The notes: generated from the sequence alone by a model not told the origin. A stretch of 64,000 bases of DNA from JAPOXR01 sp965219635 (GCA_965219635.1 OZ244783.1:1302001-1366000), one strand, 5' to 3'; counted from the first letter of the stretch, positions 49,860 to 59,608 are shown. Numbers and translations are program-made.

Positions 49860-51267
49860 CATCAAAATGCTGCTGGATGGCGTGGACGTCTTCGAGATGT
49901 CGCTCTGGCTCTGCGGACTGATGATCATTCTGGTCGTAATCGGAGTACGGGTTGCATTCGCAGCTGCGTTCATCGGGTTCCTCGGCCTCTGCCTGTTCTT
50001 CATGCAGAAGCAAGGTTTCGACCGCGGCCTGATTACAGCGACCAAGCTTGCCGGCCAGGTTCCCCACGCCAAGTCGACAACCTATGCGCTGTCACTGATC
50101 CCGGCTTTCATCTTGATTGGCTACCTCGCCTACTTTGCCGGACTTACGGGCTATCTCTACGAGGCCGCCAAACGTTGGGTCGGATGGCTGCCCGGTGGGC
50201 TTGGCGTGGCAACGGTGTTTGCGACCGCTGGATTTGCGGCTGTCTCCGGCGCATCCGTGGCAACTTCTGCCGTCTTCGCCAGGATTGCCATTCCGGAAAT
50301 GCTCCGCCTCAACTACGACCGGAGCTTTGCCGCGGGCGTCGTCGCTGCCGGTGGAACCCTGGCGTCATTGATCCCGCCATCGGCAATCCTCGTGGTCTAC
50401 GCAATTATCGTCGAGCAGTCGGTTGCACGACTCCTGCTGGCCGGGTTTGTACCCGGAGCCGTTTCGGCGCTGATCTACGCCCTGCTCATCATTGTGATGG
50501 CGCGATTGAATCCCAAACTGGGACCGCCGGCGCGTGGATTTACCTGGAAGAGCCGGTTTGCAAGCCTGCCCGGCACGATTCCAATGCTGCTCGTCGTGCT
50601 GGTCATCATCTATTCGATCTATTTCGGCTGGGCGACACCGACGGAGGCCGGAGCGCTCGGCGTCGTGATTGTGCTGAGCATGGCCGTTTGGAAGGGCATG
50701 CGCTGGAGTCAACTGCGCGGGGCGCTGATTGAGGCTGGCAAGCTGACAGTGATGATATTCACCATGATCTGGGGTGTGCTCATCTTTGTCAGGTATCTCG
50801 GATACGCAGACCTGCCCAACCGGTTCGCGACCTGGATTGGTAGCCTCGATTACCACCCGCTGATCATCCTCGGCGCAATTCTCCTGTGCTACGTCGTGCT
50901 TGGCATGTTCATGGACGCAATTGGCATGTTGATCCTGACCCTCCCGGTCACCTATCCGGCGGTCATTGCGCTCAACGGAGGCCTGGACGTGACAAGGGAG
51001 GCTTCCAACCTTGGAATGACAGCCGACGAATGCGCCATCTGGTTCGGCATCATTGTGGTCAAGATGGCCGAACTTTGCCTGATAACCCCTCCAATCGGGC
51101 TCAATTGCTTTGTGGTCTCCGGTGTCTGCCAGGAGTCCGGGATCAGGATGCCTGCTCAGGATGTCTTCCGGGGAGCATCGCCATTTTTCCTTGCCGATGT
51201 GGTGACCGTCATTGTGCTGATCGCTTTTCCGGGGCTGGTACTCTGGCTGCCGGGATTGCTTCAATAG
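49852..51267 (+). CDS. dctM: TRAP transporter large permease (DctM family)
   Basis: Sodium-coupled transporter subunit with about a dozen helices, 471 residues from the ATG at 49852 (overlap ATGCTTGA with dctQ); an ATG at 49846 and a TTG at 49831 with AAGG upstream are alternatives. Signatures are FVAAFIGFLGL-like VAFAAAFIGFLGLCLFF, FATAGFAAVSGASVATSAVF, GTLASLIPPSAILVVYAII, FGWATPTEAGALGV and the C-terminal ITPPIGLNCFVVSG. It completes dctPQM and is followed 23 bases later by the aminotransferase. Confidence 0.94.
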   Translation: MLDIKMLLDGVDVFEMSLWLCGLMIILVVIGVRVAFAAAFIGFLGLCLFFMQKQGFDRGLITATKLAGQVPHAKSTTYALSLIPAFILIGYLAYFAGLTGYLYEAAKRWVGWLPGGLGVATVFATAGFAAVSGASVATSAVFARIAIPEMLRLNYDRSFAAGVVAAGGTLASLIPPSAILVVYAIIVEQSVARLLLAGFVPGAVSALIYALLIIVMARLNPKLGPPARGFTWKSRFASLPGTIPMLLVVLVIIYSIYFGWATPTEAGALGVVIVLSMAVWKGMRWSQLRGALIEAGKLTVMIFTMIWGVLIFVRYLGYADLPNRFATWIGSLDYHPLIILGAILLCYVVLGMFMDAIGMLILTLPVTYPAVIALNGGLDVTREASNLGMTADECAIWFGIIVVKMAELCLITPPIGLNCFVVSGVCQESGIRMPAQDVFRGASPFFLADVVTVIVLIAFPGLVLWLPGLLQ

Positions 51268-51290
51268 CAGCACACGCATACGAGAAGGCC

Positions 51291-52469
51291 ATGTTCGGGA
51301 CGAATCCTCATATCAAGCAAACCGAAAGCCCTCCTGTCATGGAGGCCAGGCGATGGCTGGAGTCGACTCCCAGGAACACCGATTTTGAGCTGCTCAACCT
51401 TTCCCAGGCCGCTCCGGTTGCACCCCCACCGGAAATGCTGCGGAAGGCGATAGCAAGATATGCCGTCGAGGACCCGCAAGCGCATGTCTACGGGCCGGTG
51501 CTCGGCGAACCAGAACTCCGGTCAGAAATCGCTACGAGGTGGTCGGCTGCATATCAGGGCTCAATAGCGGAGGACCAAATCGCCATTACATCCGGGTGCA
51601 ATCAGGCATTCGTTGCGGTGGTCACGGCACTGGCAAAGGCCGGAGACTCAATCGTGATCACGGCACCTTGGTACTTCAACCACAAGATGTGGCTCGACAT
51701 GATGGGCATCGAAGCGCGTGTGCCTGACGGTGGAGGCAGTCTTGGGCCAGATGTGGAGGCAATTGCGCGCACAATCACGGAAACGACACGCGCCATCGTA
51801 TTGATATCACCGAATAATCCGACAGGCGCCGAATACCCGGCACCGATAGTGCGCGAGATCTACGAGTTGGCGCAACGGCATGGAATTGCGCTGATCATGG
51901 ACGAGACCTACCGGGACTTCGATTCACGGAATAGCCCGGTTCACGACCTGTTTGCCGACCCCGGCTGGCCCAGTGTTTTCATTCATCTCTATTCGTTTTC
52001 GAAGGCCTACCGGCTCACGGGCCACCGGGTCGGAGCCATTGCCGCATCGCAAGTGGTGCTTGCGGAAGTCGAGAAGTTCCTCGATTCGGTTTCCATCTGC
52101 CCCAACAGGATAGGCCAGCACGCTGCACTTCTCGGCATGCGGCAACTGGGCAACTGGCTGGCCGATGAGCGCAAGGAAATCCTCAATCGGCGCAAACTGA
52201 TAAACGATGGATTCAAGAAACTGGATGGCTGGAGCCTCAAGGGTTGCGGCGCCTACTTTGCTTATGCCGAGCATCCATTCGACGTTCCGTCCGACCAACT
52301 CGTCCTGAAATTGCTCGGCGATCTCGGCCTGCTTGTGTTGCCTGGAACAATGTTTGCGCCCACTGGTGGACCGGTTCCGGCAACCCGGCAATTGCGGATT
52401 GCCTTTGCCAATGCCGACGCCAGTGGCATTGCCGACATGTTCGGCAGGCTCGACGGCTATACCGCGTGA
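51291..52469 (+). CDS. PLP-dependent class I/II aminotransferase
   Basis: 392-residue fold-type I aminotransferase. The PLP lysine is Lys238 in LYSFSKAYRLTGHRVG. Other sites are ISPNNPTGAEY (Asn contacting PLP), IMDETYRDF (Asp/Tyr) and ATRQLRIAFA (substrate carboxylate Arg). The ATG at 51291 has GAGAAGG upstream. It lies 23 bases behind the TRAP operon, suggesting that the imported acid is a 2-oxo acid or becomes one, or that the enzyme acts on an amino acid from that uptake route. The substrate is unresolved; aspartate- or alanine-type activity is possible. Confidence 0.9.
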   Translation: MFGTNPHIKQTESPPVMEARRWLESTPRNTDFELLNLSQAAPVAPPPEMLRKAIARYAVEDPQAHVYGPVLGEPELRSEIATRWSAAYQGSIAEDQIAITSGCNQAFVAVVTALAKAGDSIVITAPWYFNHKMWLDMMGIEARVPDGGGSLGPDVEAIARTITETTRAIVLISPNNPTGAEYPAPIVREIYELAQRHGIALIMDETYRDFDSRNSPVHDLFADPGWPSVFIHLYSFSKAYRLTGHRVGAIAASQVVLAEVEKFLDSVSICPNRIGQHAALLGMRQLGNWLADERKEILNRRKLINDGFKKLDGWSLKGCGAYFAYAEHPFDVPSDQLVLKLLGDLGLLVLPGTMFAPTGGPVPATRQLRIAFANADASGIADMFGRLDGYTA

Positions 52470-52568
52470 TCGATCCGCAGGGCCCCTGCCCTTGCGCTGC
52501 ATCTCTTGTAACCCACAGGCATGATGCCTAGAAGCCCTCGGGCACAAGGTTACCGGGCTGAATTCAAC

Positions 52569-54422
52569 ATGGCGAAGACTGGCCGCACGAAGGCGACAAA
52601 CATGGTCGTCTATATCCTGATCGGACTGCTGATCGTCGGATTGGCAGGTTTTGGAATTGGTGGCTTCTCGACATCCGTCAGGGCCGTGGGCACCGTCGGC
52701 GATGAAGAAATCACGGTTGATGACTACGTCCGGGCACTCCAGTCGCAGATCGACCTGTTCTCCCGGATCAGCGGAACCAACCTGTCACTTTCCGAGGCTG
52801 TCGAACTCGGCTTGGACAGGGAAGCTCTTGAAGCTCTGGTTCTGCGCGCCGCAGTGGACAACGAGGCCACCCGGGTCGGCATTTCCGTCGGTGACGAAAC
52901 TGTCCTGCAGCGGCTTCGCGATACGTCGGCCTTCCATGGCGTGGATGGCACTTTTGACCAATCCAGCTACACCTTCGCCTTGGAGCGAACCGGCCTGACG
53001 CCAGGGGAATACGACGAAATCGTCCGTGATGAGGAAACCCGGCGCCTCGTCGGCATGGCTTTGTCGGCAGGCATCCAGCCATCCAATTCGTATCTGGACG
53101 ACCTGATCGAATTGGCGCTTGGCACCAGGAATTTTCGTTGGGTAGAAATCGACGAAGCTGCGTTGGAAGAACCGGTTCCCGATCCTACGGACACGGATCT
53201 TCGAAACTACTACGACGAGAATCCGGACGAATTCACTGATCCGCTCAAGAGGATGGTGACCGTTGCCAGCCTGACACCCGATATGCTGACGAACTCCATT
53301 GAGGTGGACGAGGCTGCACTCAGAGAGGAGTATGAAGGCAGGATCGACGAGTATCAGCTCCCCGAACGCAGGTTCGTGGACCGCCTGGTCTTTCCGGACG
53401 ATGCTGCGGCGCAACGAGCGCGCGATCGTCTGGATGCAGACGAAGCGGGGTTCATTGATCTTCTCTCTGACCGGGGAATTACGCTGGAAGACGTGTCACT
53501 TGGCGAAGTCACCAGGCCGGACCTGACAGATGAAGCTGCGGATCTGCTGTTCGGCAGTCAGGACACTGGCATCTACGGTCCTGTCGAGTCCGCACTTGGA
53601 CCGGCAATCTTCCGGGTCACTGCTGTATTGGCAGCGCAGAACACCTCTTTCGAGGATGCCCGGGCGCAATTGGAAGAAGAACTGAAGACCGGGATGGCGC
53701 GGGACATGATCTCAGGCAATATCGAGAGCTATGAGGATCTGCTTGCCGGCGGTGCAACCCTTGAAGAAATTGCAGCGGAAACCGAGCTGGAACTCTCCAC
53801 CTTGGCAGTTGACTCCGGAACCCGTGACGGACTCGCCCGTTACGTAGAGTTCCGTAATGCCGTCGCAACGCTGCAAGAAGGAGACTTTCCCGAGTTGTTG
53901 GACTTGCCTAATGGCGGCGTCTTTGCGGCAAGGCTGGACGATACCGTGCCGCCTACCCTGCGGCCATTCGATACCATCGAAGAGGAGGCAGCGGCATCAT
54001 GGCGCGAAGCGGCTGTCGAGCGCCTGGTTCTGGAGCGGGCAGAGTTCTTCCAGGGGGAGTTGACAAAGGGCCGGAGCTTTGAGGAGCTTGGTCTGGAGCC
54101 GAAGGTAGAGATCGAACTGAGCCAAGGCGCATTCGTATCAGGGGCTCCGCCGGGACTGCTTGAAGCGGCATTCGGGCTGGATGAGGGCGAAGCCGGAACC
54201 ACCGGCTCCGCTGCAACTGTTGCGGTCATTCTGCTCGACGCGATCAATCCAGTCGATTTCAGCAGCGATGATGCGGTTTCGCTCCGCGAAGCTGTTGTAG
54301 ACGGGTTCAAGCGATCATCCGGGCAAGACCTGTTCCGGCTCTATTCGGAGTATCTGCAGAGAACCGCCGGGATCAGCATCGACCATGCAATCATCGACTC
54401 CATTCACGCCCAATTACCCTGA
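52569..54422 (+). CDS. SurA/PpiD-like periplasmic folding protein
   Basis: 617 residues, membrane-anchored by MVVYILIGLLIVGLAGFGIGG near the N-terminus, with the bulk in the periplasm. A SurA_N-like chaperone region (VGDEEITVDDYVRALQSQI, ALEALVLRAAVDNEATRVGI) is followed by a parvulin-like segment around LPERRFVDRLVFPDDAAAQRARDRL that looks degenerate, so peptidyl-prolyl isomerase activity is doubtful. The composition is highly acidic. The ATG at 52569 is preferred to one at 52521, which would put extra residues before the anchor. PpiD-type genes directly upstream of trpE are usual in Rhodobacterales. Confidence 0.88.
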   Translation: MAKTGRTKATNMVVYILIGLLIVGLAGFGIGGFSTSVRAVGTVGDEEITVDDYVRALQSQIDLFSRISGTNLSLSEAVELGLDREALEALVLRAAVDNEATRVGISVGDETVLQRLRDTSAFHGVDGTFDQSSYTFALERTGLTPGEYDEIVRDEETRRLVGMALSAGIQPSNSYLDDLIELALGTRNFRWVEIDEAALEEPVPDPTDTDLRNYYDENPDEFTDPLKRMVTVASLTPDMLTNSIEVDEAALREEYEGRIDEYQLPERRFVDRLVFPDDAAAQRARDRLDADEAGFIDLLSDRGITLEDVSLGEVTRPDLTDEAADLLFGSQDTGIYGPVESALGPAIFRVTAVLAAQNTSFEDARAQLEEELKTGMARDMISGNIESYEDLLAGGATLEEIAAETELELSTLAVDSGTRDGLARYVEFRNAVATLQEGDFPELLDLPNGGVFAARLDDTVPPTLRPFDTIEEEAAASWREAAVERLVLERAEFFQGELTKGRSFEELGLEPKVEIELSQGAFVSGAPPGLLEAAFGLDEGEAGTTGSAATVAVILLDAINPVDFSSDDAVSLREAVVDGFKRSSGQDLFRLYSEYLQRTAGISIDHAIIDSIHAQLP

Positions 54423-54434
54423 CTCGTGGGACGG

Positions 54435-55955
54435 ATGAACATTTTTCCGGACCTCGACGAGTTCACGGTCCACCATGATGCAGGCAAAAGCCAGATTGTT
54501 CACTGCCGCCTCTCGGCTGATCTGGACACCCCTGTCTCCCTGATGCTCAAGCTGGCTGGCGCCGGCGTCAACAGCTTCATGCTTGAATCGGTCACAGGAG
54601 GAGAAATCCGGGGCAGATACTCGATCGTCGGCATGCAACCGGATCTGGTCTGGGAATGCCGGGGCGATACAGCGAGGGTCAATCGCCATCCGGATCTCCT
54701 TGACGAAGGCTGGTCGGTTGAGTCCGAGCCTCCCTTGCAATCGCTGCGAAACCTGATCGAAGAATGCAAGATGGAACTGCCGGATGGAATGCCCGCCAGT
54801 TCTGCCGGGCTATTTGGTTTTCTCGGCTACGATATGGCCCGGCTTGTTGAACGGCTTCCGAACGTGAACACTGACCGGTTGGGCACACCTGATGCGCTCC
54901 TGGTGCGCCCAACCATTCTGGCGGTTGTCGACGGAGTAAAAGGCGATGTCATTGTCGTCAGCCCTTCCTGGCACAATAGTGGAATTCCGGCGAGGCAGGC
55001 CTACCGCATGGCATGCGACAGGGTCCGGTCAGCCGTTGCCAAGCTCTTGGCGCCAATTCCGCATTCCAACCGGGTGACCGGTTCCAAGGCCGAACCCGCT
55101 GAGGCAATTGCCAACATGCCAAAGGGCAAGTTCATGTCCATTGTCGAACGGGCCAAGGAGTACATCAGAGCTGGCGACATATTTCAGGTCGTACTGAGCC
55201 AAAGTTGGCAGGCGAAGCTGCCGGGGGATCCGTTCTCGATCTACCGCGCGCTGCGGCGGACCAATCCGTCGCCTTTCATGTTTTTCTTCAATTTCGGCGA
55301 ATACCAGGTGATCGGCGCAAGCCCCGAAATACTCGTAAGGGTGTTTGGCAGAACAATCACCATCCGGCCGCTGGCGGGAAGCCGGCCGCGGGGCGCCACT
55401 GCTGAAGAGGACGCCCGCCTCGGAGAAGAATTGCTTGCCGATGAAAAGGAACGGGCCGAGCACCTCATGCTGCTCGATCTTGGCCGCAATGATGTCGGAC
55501 GGGTGGTCAAAACCGGAACGGTGCAACCGACCGAGACGTTTGCAGTCGAGCGCTACTCGCACATCATGCATATCGTCTCGAACGTAGAAGGCGAACTTTC
55601 GGAGAAACATGATTCACTTTCCGCACTACTGTCAGGCCTGCCGGCTGGAACAGTTTCTGGAGCGCCCAAGGTGCGGGCGATGGAGATCATAGACGAACTG
55701 GAAGGCAGCAAGCGCGGCATCTACGGAGGTGGTGTGGGCTATTTCTCGGCCAATGGCGACATGGACATGTGCATCGCTCTCAGGACAGCTGTCATGATGA
55801 AAGATACACTTCACATTCAGGCAGGAGCCGGAATAGTGCATGACAGTGATCCGGCAACGGAGTGGCAGGAAACCGTCAACAAGGCAATGTCCCTGAGGAC
55901 GGCAGCTGCAGAAGCGTCAGAGTACGATCCAGTGGACACCGGAGACCTTGCCTGA
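54435..55955 (+). CDS. trpE: Anthranilate synthase component I
   Basis: Converts chorismate and ammonia to anthranilate. 506 residues. The tryptophan-feedback segment is LLESVTGGEIRGRYS-like (FMLESVTGGEIRGRYSIVG). The chorismate-binding domain includes AGDIFQVVLSQSW, NPSPFMFFF, GASPEILVR, ITIRPLAGSRPRGAT, DEKERAEHLMLLDLGRNDVGRV, LLSGLPAGTVSGAPKVRAME and GAGIVHDSDPATEWQE. The start is the ATG at 54435 after GGGACGG; a GTG nine bases earlier is possible. It begins 13 bases after the folding-protein gene. No leader peptide or attenuator is visible. Confidence 0.97.
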   Translation: MNIFPDLDEFTVHHDAGKSQIVHCRLSADLDTPVSLMLKLAGAGVNSFMLESVTGGEIRGRYSIVGMQPDLVWECRGDTARVNRHPDLLDEGWSVESEPPLQSLRNLIEECKMELPDGMPASSAGLFGFLGYDMARLVERLPNVNTDRLGTPDALLVRPTILAVVDGVKGDVIVVSPSWHNSGIPARQAYRMACDRVRSAVAKLLAPIPHSNRVTGSKAEPAEAIANMPKGKFMSIVERAKEYIRAGDIFQVVLSQSWQAKLPGDPFSIYRALRRTNPSPFMFFFNFGEYQVIGASPEILVRVFGRTITIRPLAGSRPRGATAEEDARLGEELLADEKERAEHLMLLDLGRNDVGRVVKTGTVQPTETFAVERYSHIMHIVSNVEGELSEKHDSLSALLSGLPAGTVSGAPKVRAMEIIDELEGSKRGIYGGGVGYFSANGDMDMCIALRTAVMMKDTLHIQAGAGIVHDSDPATEWQETVNKAMSLRTAAAEASEYDPVDTGDLA

Positions 55956-56001
55956 CGACATCTGTACTGCTGCATGAAGATGAATGAGGCGCGCTCGGCA
56001 A

Positions 56002-56583
56002 ATGCTCCTGCTAATCGACAACTACGACAGCTTCACATTCAACCTTGCCCAGTATCTCGGCGAGTTGAATGCAGAGGTCGTGGTCTACCGCAACGATGCC
56101 ATAAGTGTAGATGAGGCGGTCGATCTGGGGCCAGAGCGTATCGTTCTGTCTCCTGGACCCTGCACGCCGAATGAAGCAGGCATCTGCGTCGACCTTGTCA
56201 AGGCGGCTGCAGAGCGATCCATCCCCCTGCTCGGAGTGTGCCTTGGCCATCAGTCAATCGCCAGCGCATTCGGCGGGAGAATAGTAAATTGCCATGAAAT
56301 TGTGCATGGCAAGACGGACTCCATATTCCATGCTGACTCGACGCTGATGAGCGGCTTGCCGTCACCCTTCATAGCGACCCGTTATCATTCATTGGTCGTT
56401 GAAGAGGCCAGCCTACCTGGCGACCTGCGCGTGACCGCAAGGAACAAGGACGGAATCGTGATGGGTATCCAGCACCAGAATTTGCCAATACACGGAGTGC
56501 AGTTTCATCCAGAGAGCATTGCAACGAAACATGGTCAGGAACTGCTCGGCGCATTTCTGGAACTGGCGGGAGGAAAGAAATGA
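56002..56583 (+). CDS. trpG: Anthranilate synthase component II (glutamine amidotransferase)
   Basis: Glutaminase subunit providing ammonia to TrpE. 193 residues from the ATG at 56002 (MLLLIDNYDSFTFNLAQYL); an ATG at 55984 adds six residues. The triad is Cys in LLGVCLGHQSIASAFGG and His/Glu in GVQFHPESIATKHG. SPGPCTPNEAGI forms the oxyanion region. The stop overlaps the trpD start (ATGA). Confidence 0.97.
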   Translation: MLLLIDNYDSFTFNLAQYLGELNAEVVVYRNDAISVDEAVDLGPERIVLSPGPCTPNEAGICVDLVKAAAERSIPLLGVCLGHQSIASAFGGRIVNCHEIVHGKTDSIFHADSTLMSGLPSPFIATRYHSLVVEEASLPGDLRVTARNKDGIVMGIQHQNLPIHGVQFHPESIATKHGQELLGAFLELAGGKK

Positions 56584-57599
56584 GCGATAGTCTCAAGGAA
56601 TATATTGCAATAGCCTGCGAGCGCAGCCTGACAGCCCAGGAAGCCGGTTCGGCCTTCATGTTGATCATGGAAGGCGCAGCAACCCAAGCTCAGACAGCAG
56701 GGCTGCTGATGTCAATGCGTACGCGTTCTGAATCCATTGAGGAATATGCTGCCGCTGCATCGGTCATGAGAGACAAGTGCAGGCGTGTCGCAGCACCCAA
56801 GAATGCAATGGATATCGTCGGCACTGGTGGCGACGGCAAGGGAACACTCAATATCTCCACTGCAACTGCGTTGGTTGTGGCTGGCGCAGGAGTGACAGTT
56901 GCAAAGCACGGCAACCGCAATCTGTCCTCACTTTCTGGCGCAGCGGATGTGCTGACCTCGCTTGGCGTCAACACATCGGTTGACCCGGATGTCGTTGAGC
57001 GGGCCATCGGCGAGGCCGGCATCGGATTCATGATGGCACCTGTTCATCACCCGGCAATGCGGCATGTGATGCCGGTGCGTCAGGAACTCGGGACCAGGAC
57101 AATATTCAACATTCTTGGCCCGCTCACCAACCCGGCTGGCGTCAAGTATCAATTGTCAGGTGCTTTCGCACTTCATCTCATCCGGCCCATGGCAGAAACA
57201 CTGAAGCGCCTTGGATCCGTCTCTGCTTGGATTGTTCATGGCGATGACGGCACCGACGAACTGTCGATTTGCGGCCCCACGCGGGTCTGCCGCCTGCAGG
57301 ACGGAAACATCTCGGAATTTGTCGTGAGCCCCGAAGATGCCGGGCTTCCGGCGCACGGTTTTGAGAGCATCGTCGGAAGCACACCGGAGCACAACGCCCG
57401 TTGCCTTGCAAATCTGCTTGACGGCGAAAAATCCGCCTACCGGGACGCCGTGCTGCTCAACGCCGCAGCGGCGCTCCAGATTGCCGGAAGGGCCACTAGT
57501 CTGCGAGAGGGGGCAGAAGCCGCCGCCGCCAGCATCGATAGCGGGTCGGCCCGGGATAGCCTCGAACGCCTTGTTAGCGTGACTAGCGGCGCCAACTGA
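56580..57599 (+). CDS. trpD: Anthranilate phosphoribosyltransferase
   Basis: Third step of tryptophan synthesis. 339 residues. The PRPP-binding motif is DIVGTGGDGKGTLNIST, and the anthranilate site includes VAKHGNRNLSSLSGAADVL and NILGPLTNPAG. Start codon overlaps trpG by four bases. The next gene is moaC after 256 bases; trpC, the usual follower, is not present here. Confidence 0.97.
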   Translation: MSDSLKEYIAIACERSLTAQEAGSAFMLIMEGAATQAQTAGLLMSMRTRSESIEEYAAAASVMRDKCRRVAAPKNAMDIVGTGGDGKGTLNISTATALVVAGAGVTVAKHGNRNLSSLSGAADVLTSLGVNTSVDPDVVERAIGEAGIGFMMAPVHHPAMRHVMPVRQELGTRTIFNILGPLTNPAGVKYQLSGAFALHLIRPMAETLKRLGSVSAWIVHGDDGTDELSICGPTRVCRLQDGNISEFVVSPEDAGLPAHGFESIVGSTPEHNARCLANLLDGEKSAYRDAVLLNAAAALQIAGRATSLREGAEAAAASIDSGSARDSLERLVSVTSGAN

Positions 57600-57855
57600 C
57601 CGAATGCGCTAATCCACCGCCCGACAATGGCAAGATCATGCATTCATGCGCTTGCGTCACTTGTTCCGGAAAACTGCGCCGAATTCATGTGCTTTCTGCC
57701 GGTCATTCATTGGATGCAATCCAGCCGCCAACGCGCTTTGCCTGCCATCCTGCAAGTGGTACGGGAAGCCTGACGAATTGACACCGCGACAGTTGTCTCC
57801 GGCGGTGGGCCGGACCAAGTAGACGGAAGACTTCAGCAAGAATACGAGTCCCAGA

Positions 57856-58335
57856 ATGGTTAAGCTGTCCCATATTGATGATGCCGGTGCTGCGCGCATG
57901 GTTGATATCTCGGGCAAACCGCCGACCAAGCGGCTGGCGATAGCCAAGGCAACTGTCCATGTGTCCGCAGAGACACTGGATGCAATCCGGGAAAATACTA
58001 CCAGGAAAGGTGACGTTCTGGCGGTCGCTCGCATTGCCGGAATTGCCGGGGCCAAGAAAACGTCGGATCTTGTGCCTCTCTGCCACCCGATACCCTTGAC
58101 GAGCGTCAAGGTTGATTTCGATCTTCGGGACAATCCGGCCTCCATTCTCATTGAAGCGCAGGTCTCGACCACCGGATCGACCGGAGTTGAAATGGAAGCG
58201 CTGACCGCAGTGTCCATCGCGGCAATCACGATTTACGACATGATCAAGTCAGCAGACCGGGGCGCATCCGTTACCGATATGCATGTCTCGCTGAAGGAAG
58301 GCGGCAAGTCCGGCCGGTACGAGAGCACCCGATGA
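57856..58335 (+). CDS. moaC: Cyclic pyranopterin monophosphate synthase MoaC
   Basis: Molybdenum cofactor synthesis: converts the 3',8-cyclo-GTP product of MoaA into cPMP. 159 residues. Family motifs are MVDISGKPPTKRLAIAKATV, AGIAGAKKTSDLVPLCHPIPLT, TTGSTGVEMEALTAVSIAAITIYDMIKS and the C-terminal LKEGGKSGRYES with the catalytic Lys. Stop overlaps moeA by four bases. Confidence 0.98.
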   Translation: MVKLSHIDDAGAARMVDISGKPPTKRLAIAKATVHVSAETLDAIRENTTRKGDVLAVARIAGIAGAKKTSDLVPLCHPIPLTSVKVDFDLRDNPASILIEAQVSTTGSTGVEMEALTAVSIAAITIYDMIKSADRGASVTDMHVSLKEGGKSGRYESTR

Positions 58336-59522
58336 TCTCTGTTCAACAGGCTCTTGGGCATATCCTTGATCTGGTATCACCTACGGACACTGAAACCGTT
58401 CCGCTGGGCGCCGCCGCAGGCCGGATACTGGCCGAAGAACTGACAGCGGTCCGCAACCAGCCCCCTTATGCAACTTCGGCGATGGACGGCTACGCGGTAA
58501 TGAATGCCGACGTGCAAGCCGGCAGGCAACTGGCGGTGATTGGAGAGTCATCGGCCGGCTGCCGCTACCCTGGACGACTCAAGCCGGGCAGCGCTGTCCG
58601 GATTTTCACGGGTGCCTCCGTCCCCGAGGGCGCCGACCGCGTGATCATTCAGGAAGATGTGGAACTGGTGGATGACGGCGTGGTGATCCGGGATGGGATC
58701 GACAGCAGCCATTACATACGCGCCGCCGGAGGCGACTATCGCGCAGGCACGCGGATTCCGGCGCCCCGATTGCTGTCTTCCTCAACCCTGCCGCTGATTG
58801 CCTCGATGAACTTCGCCTCGGTCCGCTGCCATCGCCGTCCGGATGTTGCGATTATTCCGACCGGGGATGAGCTGGCCATGCCGGGGGATCCGGATGCAGA
58901 AGAGAAGATCATTGCATCCAGCGGATTTGGCATTGCAGCCATTCTTGAGGCTGCGGGCGCCACTGCGCGGATATTGCCGATTGCGCGTGACCGCTTGGAC
59001 TCAATTGAGGCTTCCTTGCGGCTGGCAAGCGACGCCGACCTCATCGTGACTGTAGGCGGCGCATCCGAGGGTGATTACGACCTCATTCGACCCGCAGCAA
59101 AGCGGGTCGGATTGAAACAATCCTTCTACAAGCTGGCGATGAGGCCAGGAAAACCGCTGATGGCCGGCAGCATGAGCGGAACACCCGTTGTCGGTTTGCC
59201 GGGCAATCCGGTTTCAGCGCTGGTTTGCACTCATGTGTTCCTGACGCCCGCGGTAAGGGCAATGCTCGGCCTTGGCCGCACCTCCCTCAGCAGGAGAAAG
59301 GCGCAACTGGCTTCACCGGTTCCGGCCAACGGAGTCCGGGAACACTATATGCGCGCCGTAATCGAAGACTCTCCGGAAAATGTCCGGGTGCGTGTCCTTG
59401 AACGGCAGGACAGTTCCCTTATGTCCGCAATGAACCAGGCCGATGCGCTTGTTGTGCGGCCACCAGGCGATCCTGCGCGCCTTGCCGGCGACTTCGTCGA
59501 ATATTGCGACCTGCGAAATTAG
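58332..59522 (+). CDS. moeA: Molybdopterin molybdenumtransferase MoeA
   Basis: Inserts molybdenum into adenylated molybdopterin. 396 residues. Motifs are PPYATSAMDGYAV, RIFTGASVPEGADRVIIQED, VAIIPTGDELAMPG, VTVGGASEGDYDLI, KLAMRPGKPLMAG and VVGLPGNPVSALV, plus a C-terminal beta domain. Start ATGA overlap with moaC. MoeA and MoaC imply molybdoenzymes elsewhere in the genome. lexA follows after an 86-base gap with its own promoter. Confidence 0.97.
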   Translation: MISVQQALGHILDLVSPTDTETVPLGAAAGRILAEELTAVRNQPPYATSAMDGYAVMNADVQAGRQLAVIGESSAGCRYPGRLKPGSAVRIFTGASVPEGADRVIIQEDVELVDDGVVIRDGIDSSHYIRAAGGDYRAGTRIPAPRLLSSSTLPLIASMNFASVRCHRRPDVAIIPTGDELAMPGDPDAEEKIIASSGFGIAAILEAAGATARILPIARDRLDSIEASLRLASDADLIVTVGGASEGDYDLIRPAAKRVGLKQSFYKLAMRPGKPLMAGSMSGTPVVGLPGNPVSALVCTHVFLTPAVRAMLGLGRTSLSRRKAQLASPVPANGVREHYMRAVIEDSPENVRVRVLERQDSSLMSAMNQADALVVRPPGDPARLAGDFVEYCDLRN

Positions 59523-59526
59523 TCTC

Positions 59527-59555
59527 TTGACACAAAACTTGAACGCATATAGAAC
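59527..59555 (+). promoter_or_regulatory. lexA promoter with LexA operator
   Basis: A -35 hexamer TTGACA at 59527-59532 is followed by a -10-like TATAGA within the operator. The LexA box is GAAC-N7-GAAC at 59541-59555, overlapping the -10, so LexA should repress its own gene. The start codon is 54 bases downstream. Confidence 0.85.
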
Positions 59556-59608
59556 TCCGCCCATTCAACCCGCTTTTTGGGGCATATGAGCAATCAAGGA
59601 AGAAACAC

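Noticed and set aside
50365..51279. 304-codon minus-strand frame opposite dctM
   Set aside because: His/Gln/Asp-rich mirror of hydrophobic codons in dctM.
57600..57855. Remnant of trpC after trpD
   Set aside because: The gap is far too short and no frame shows TrpC motifs.
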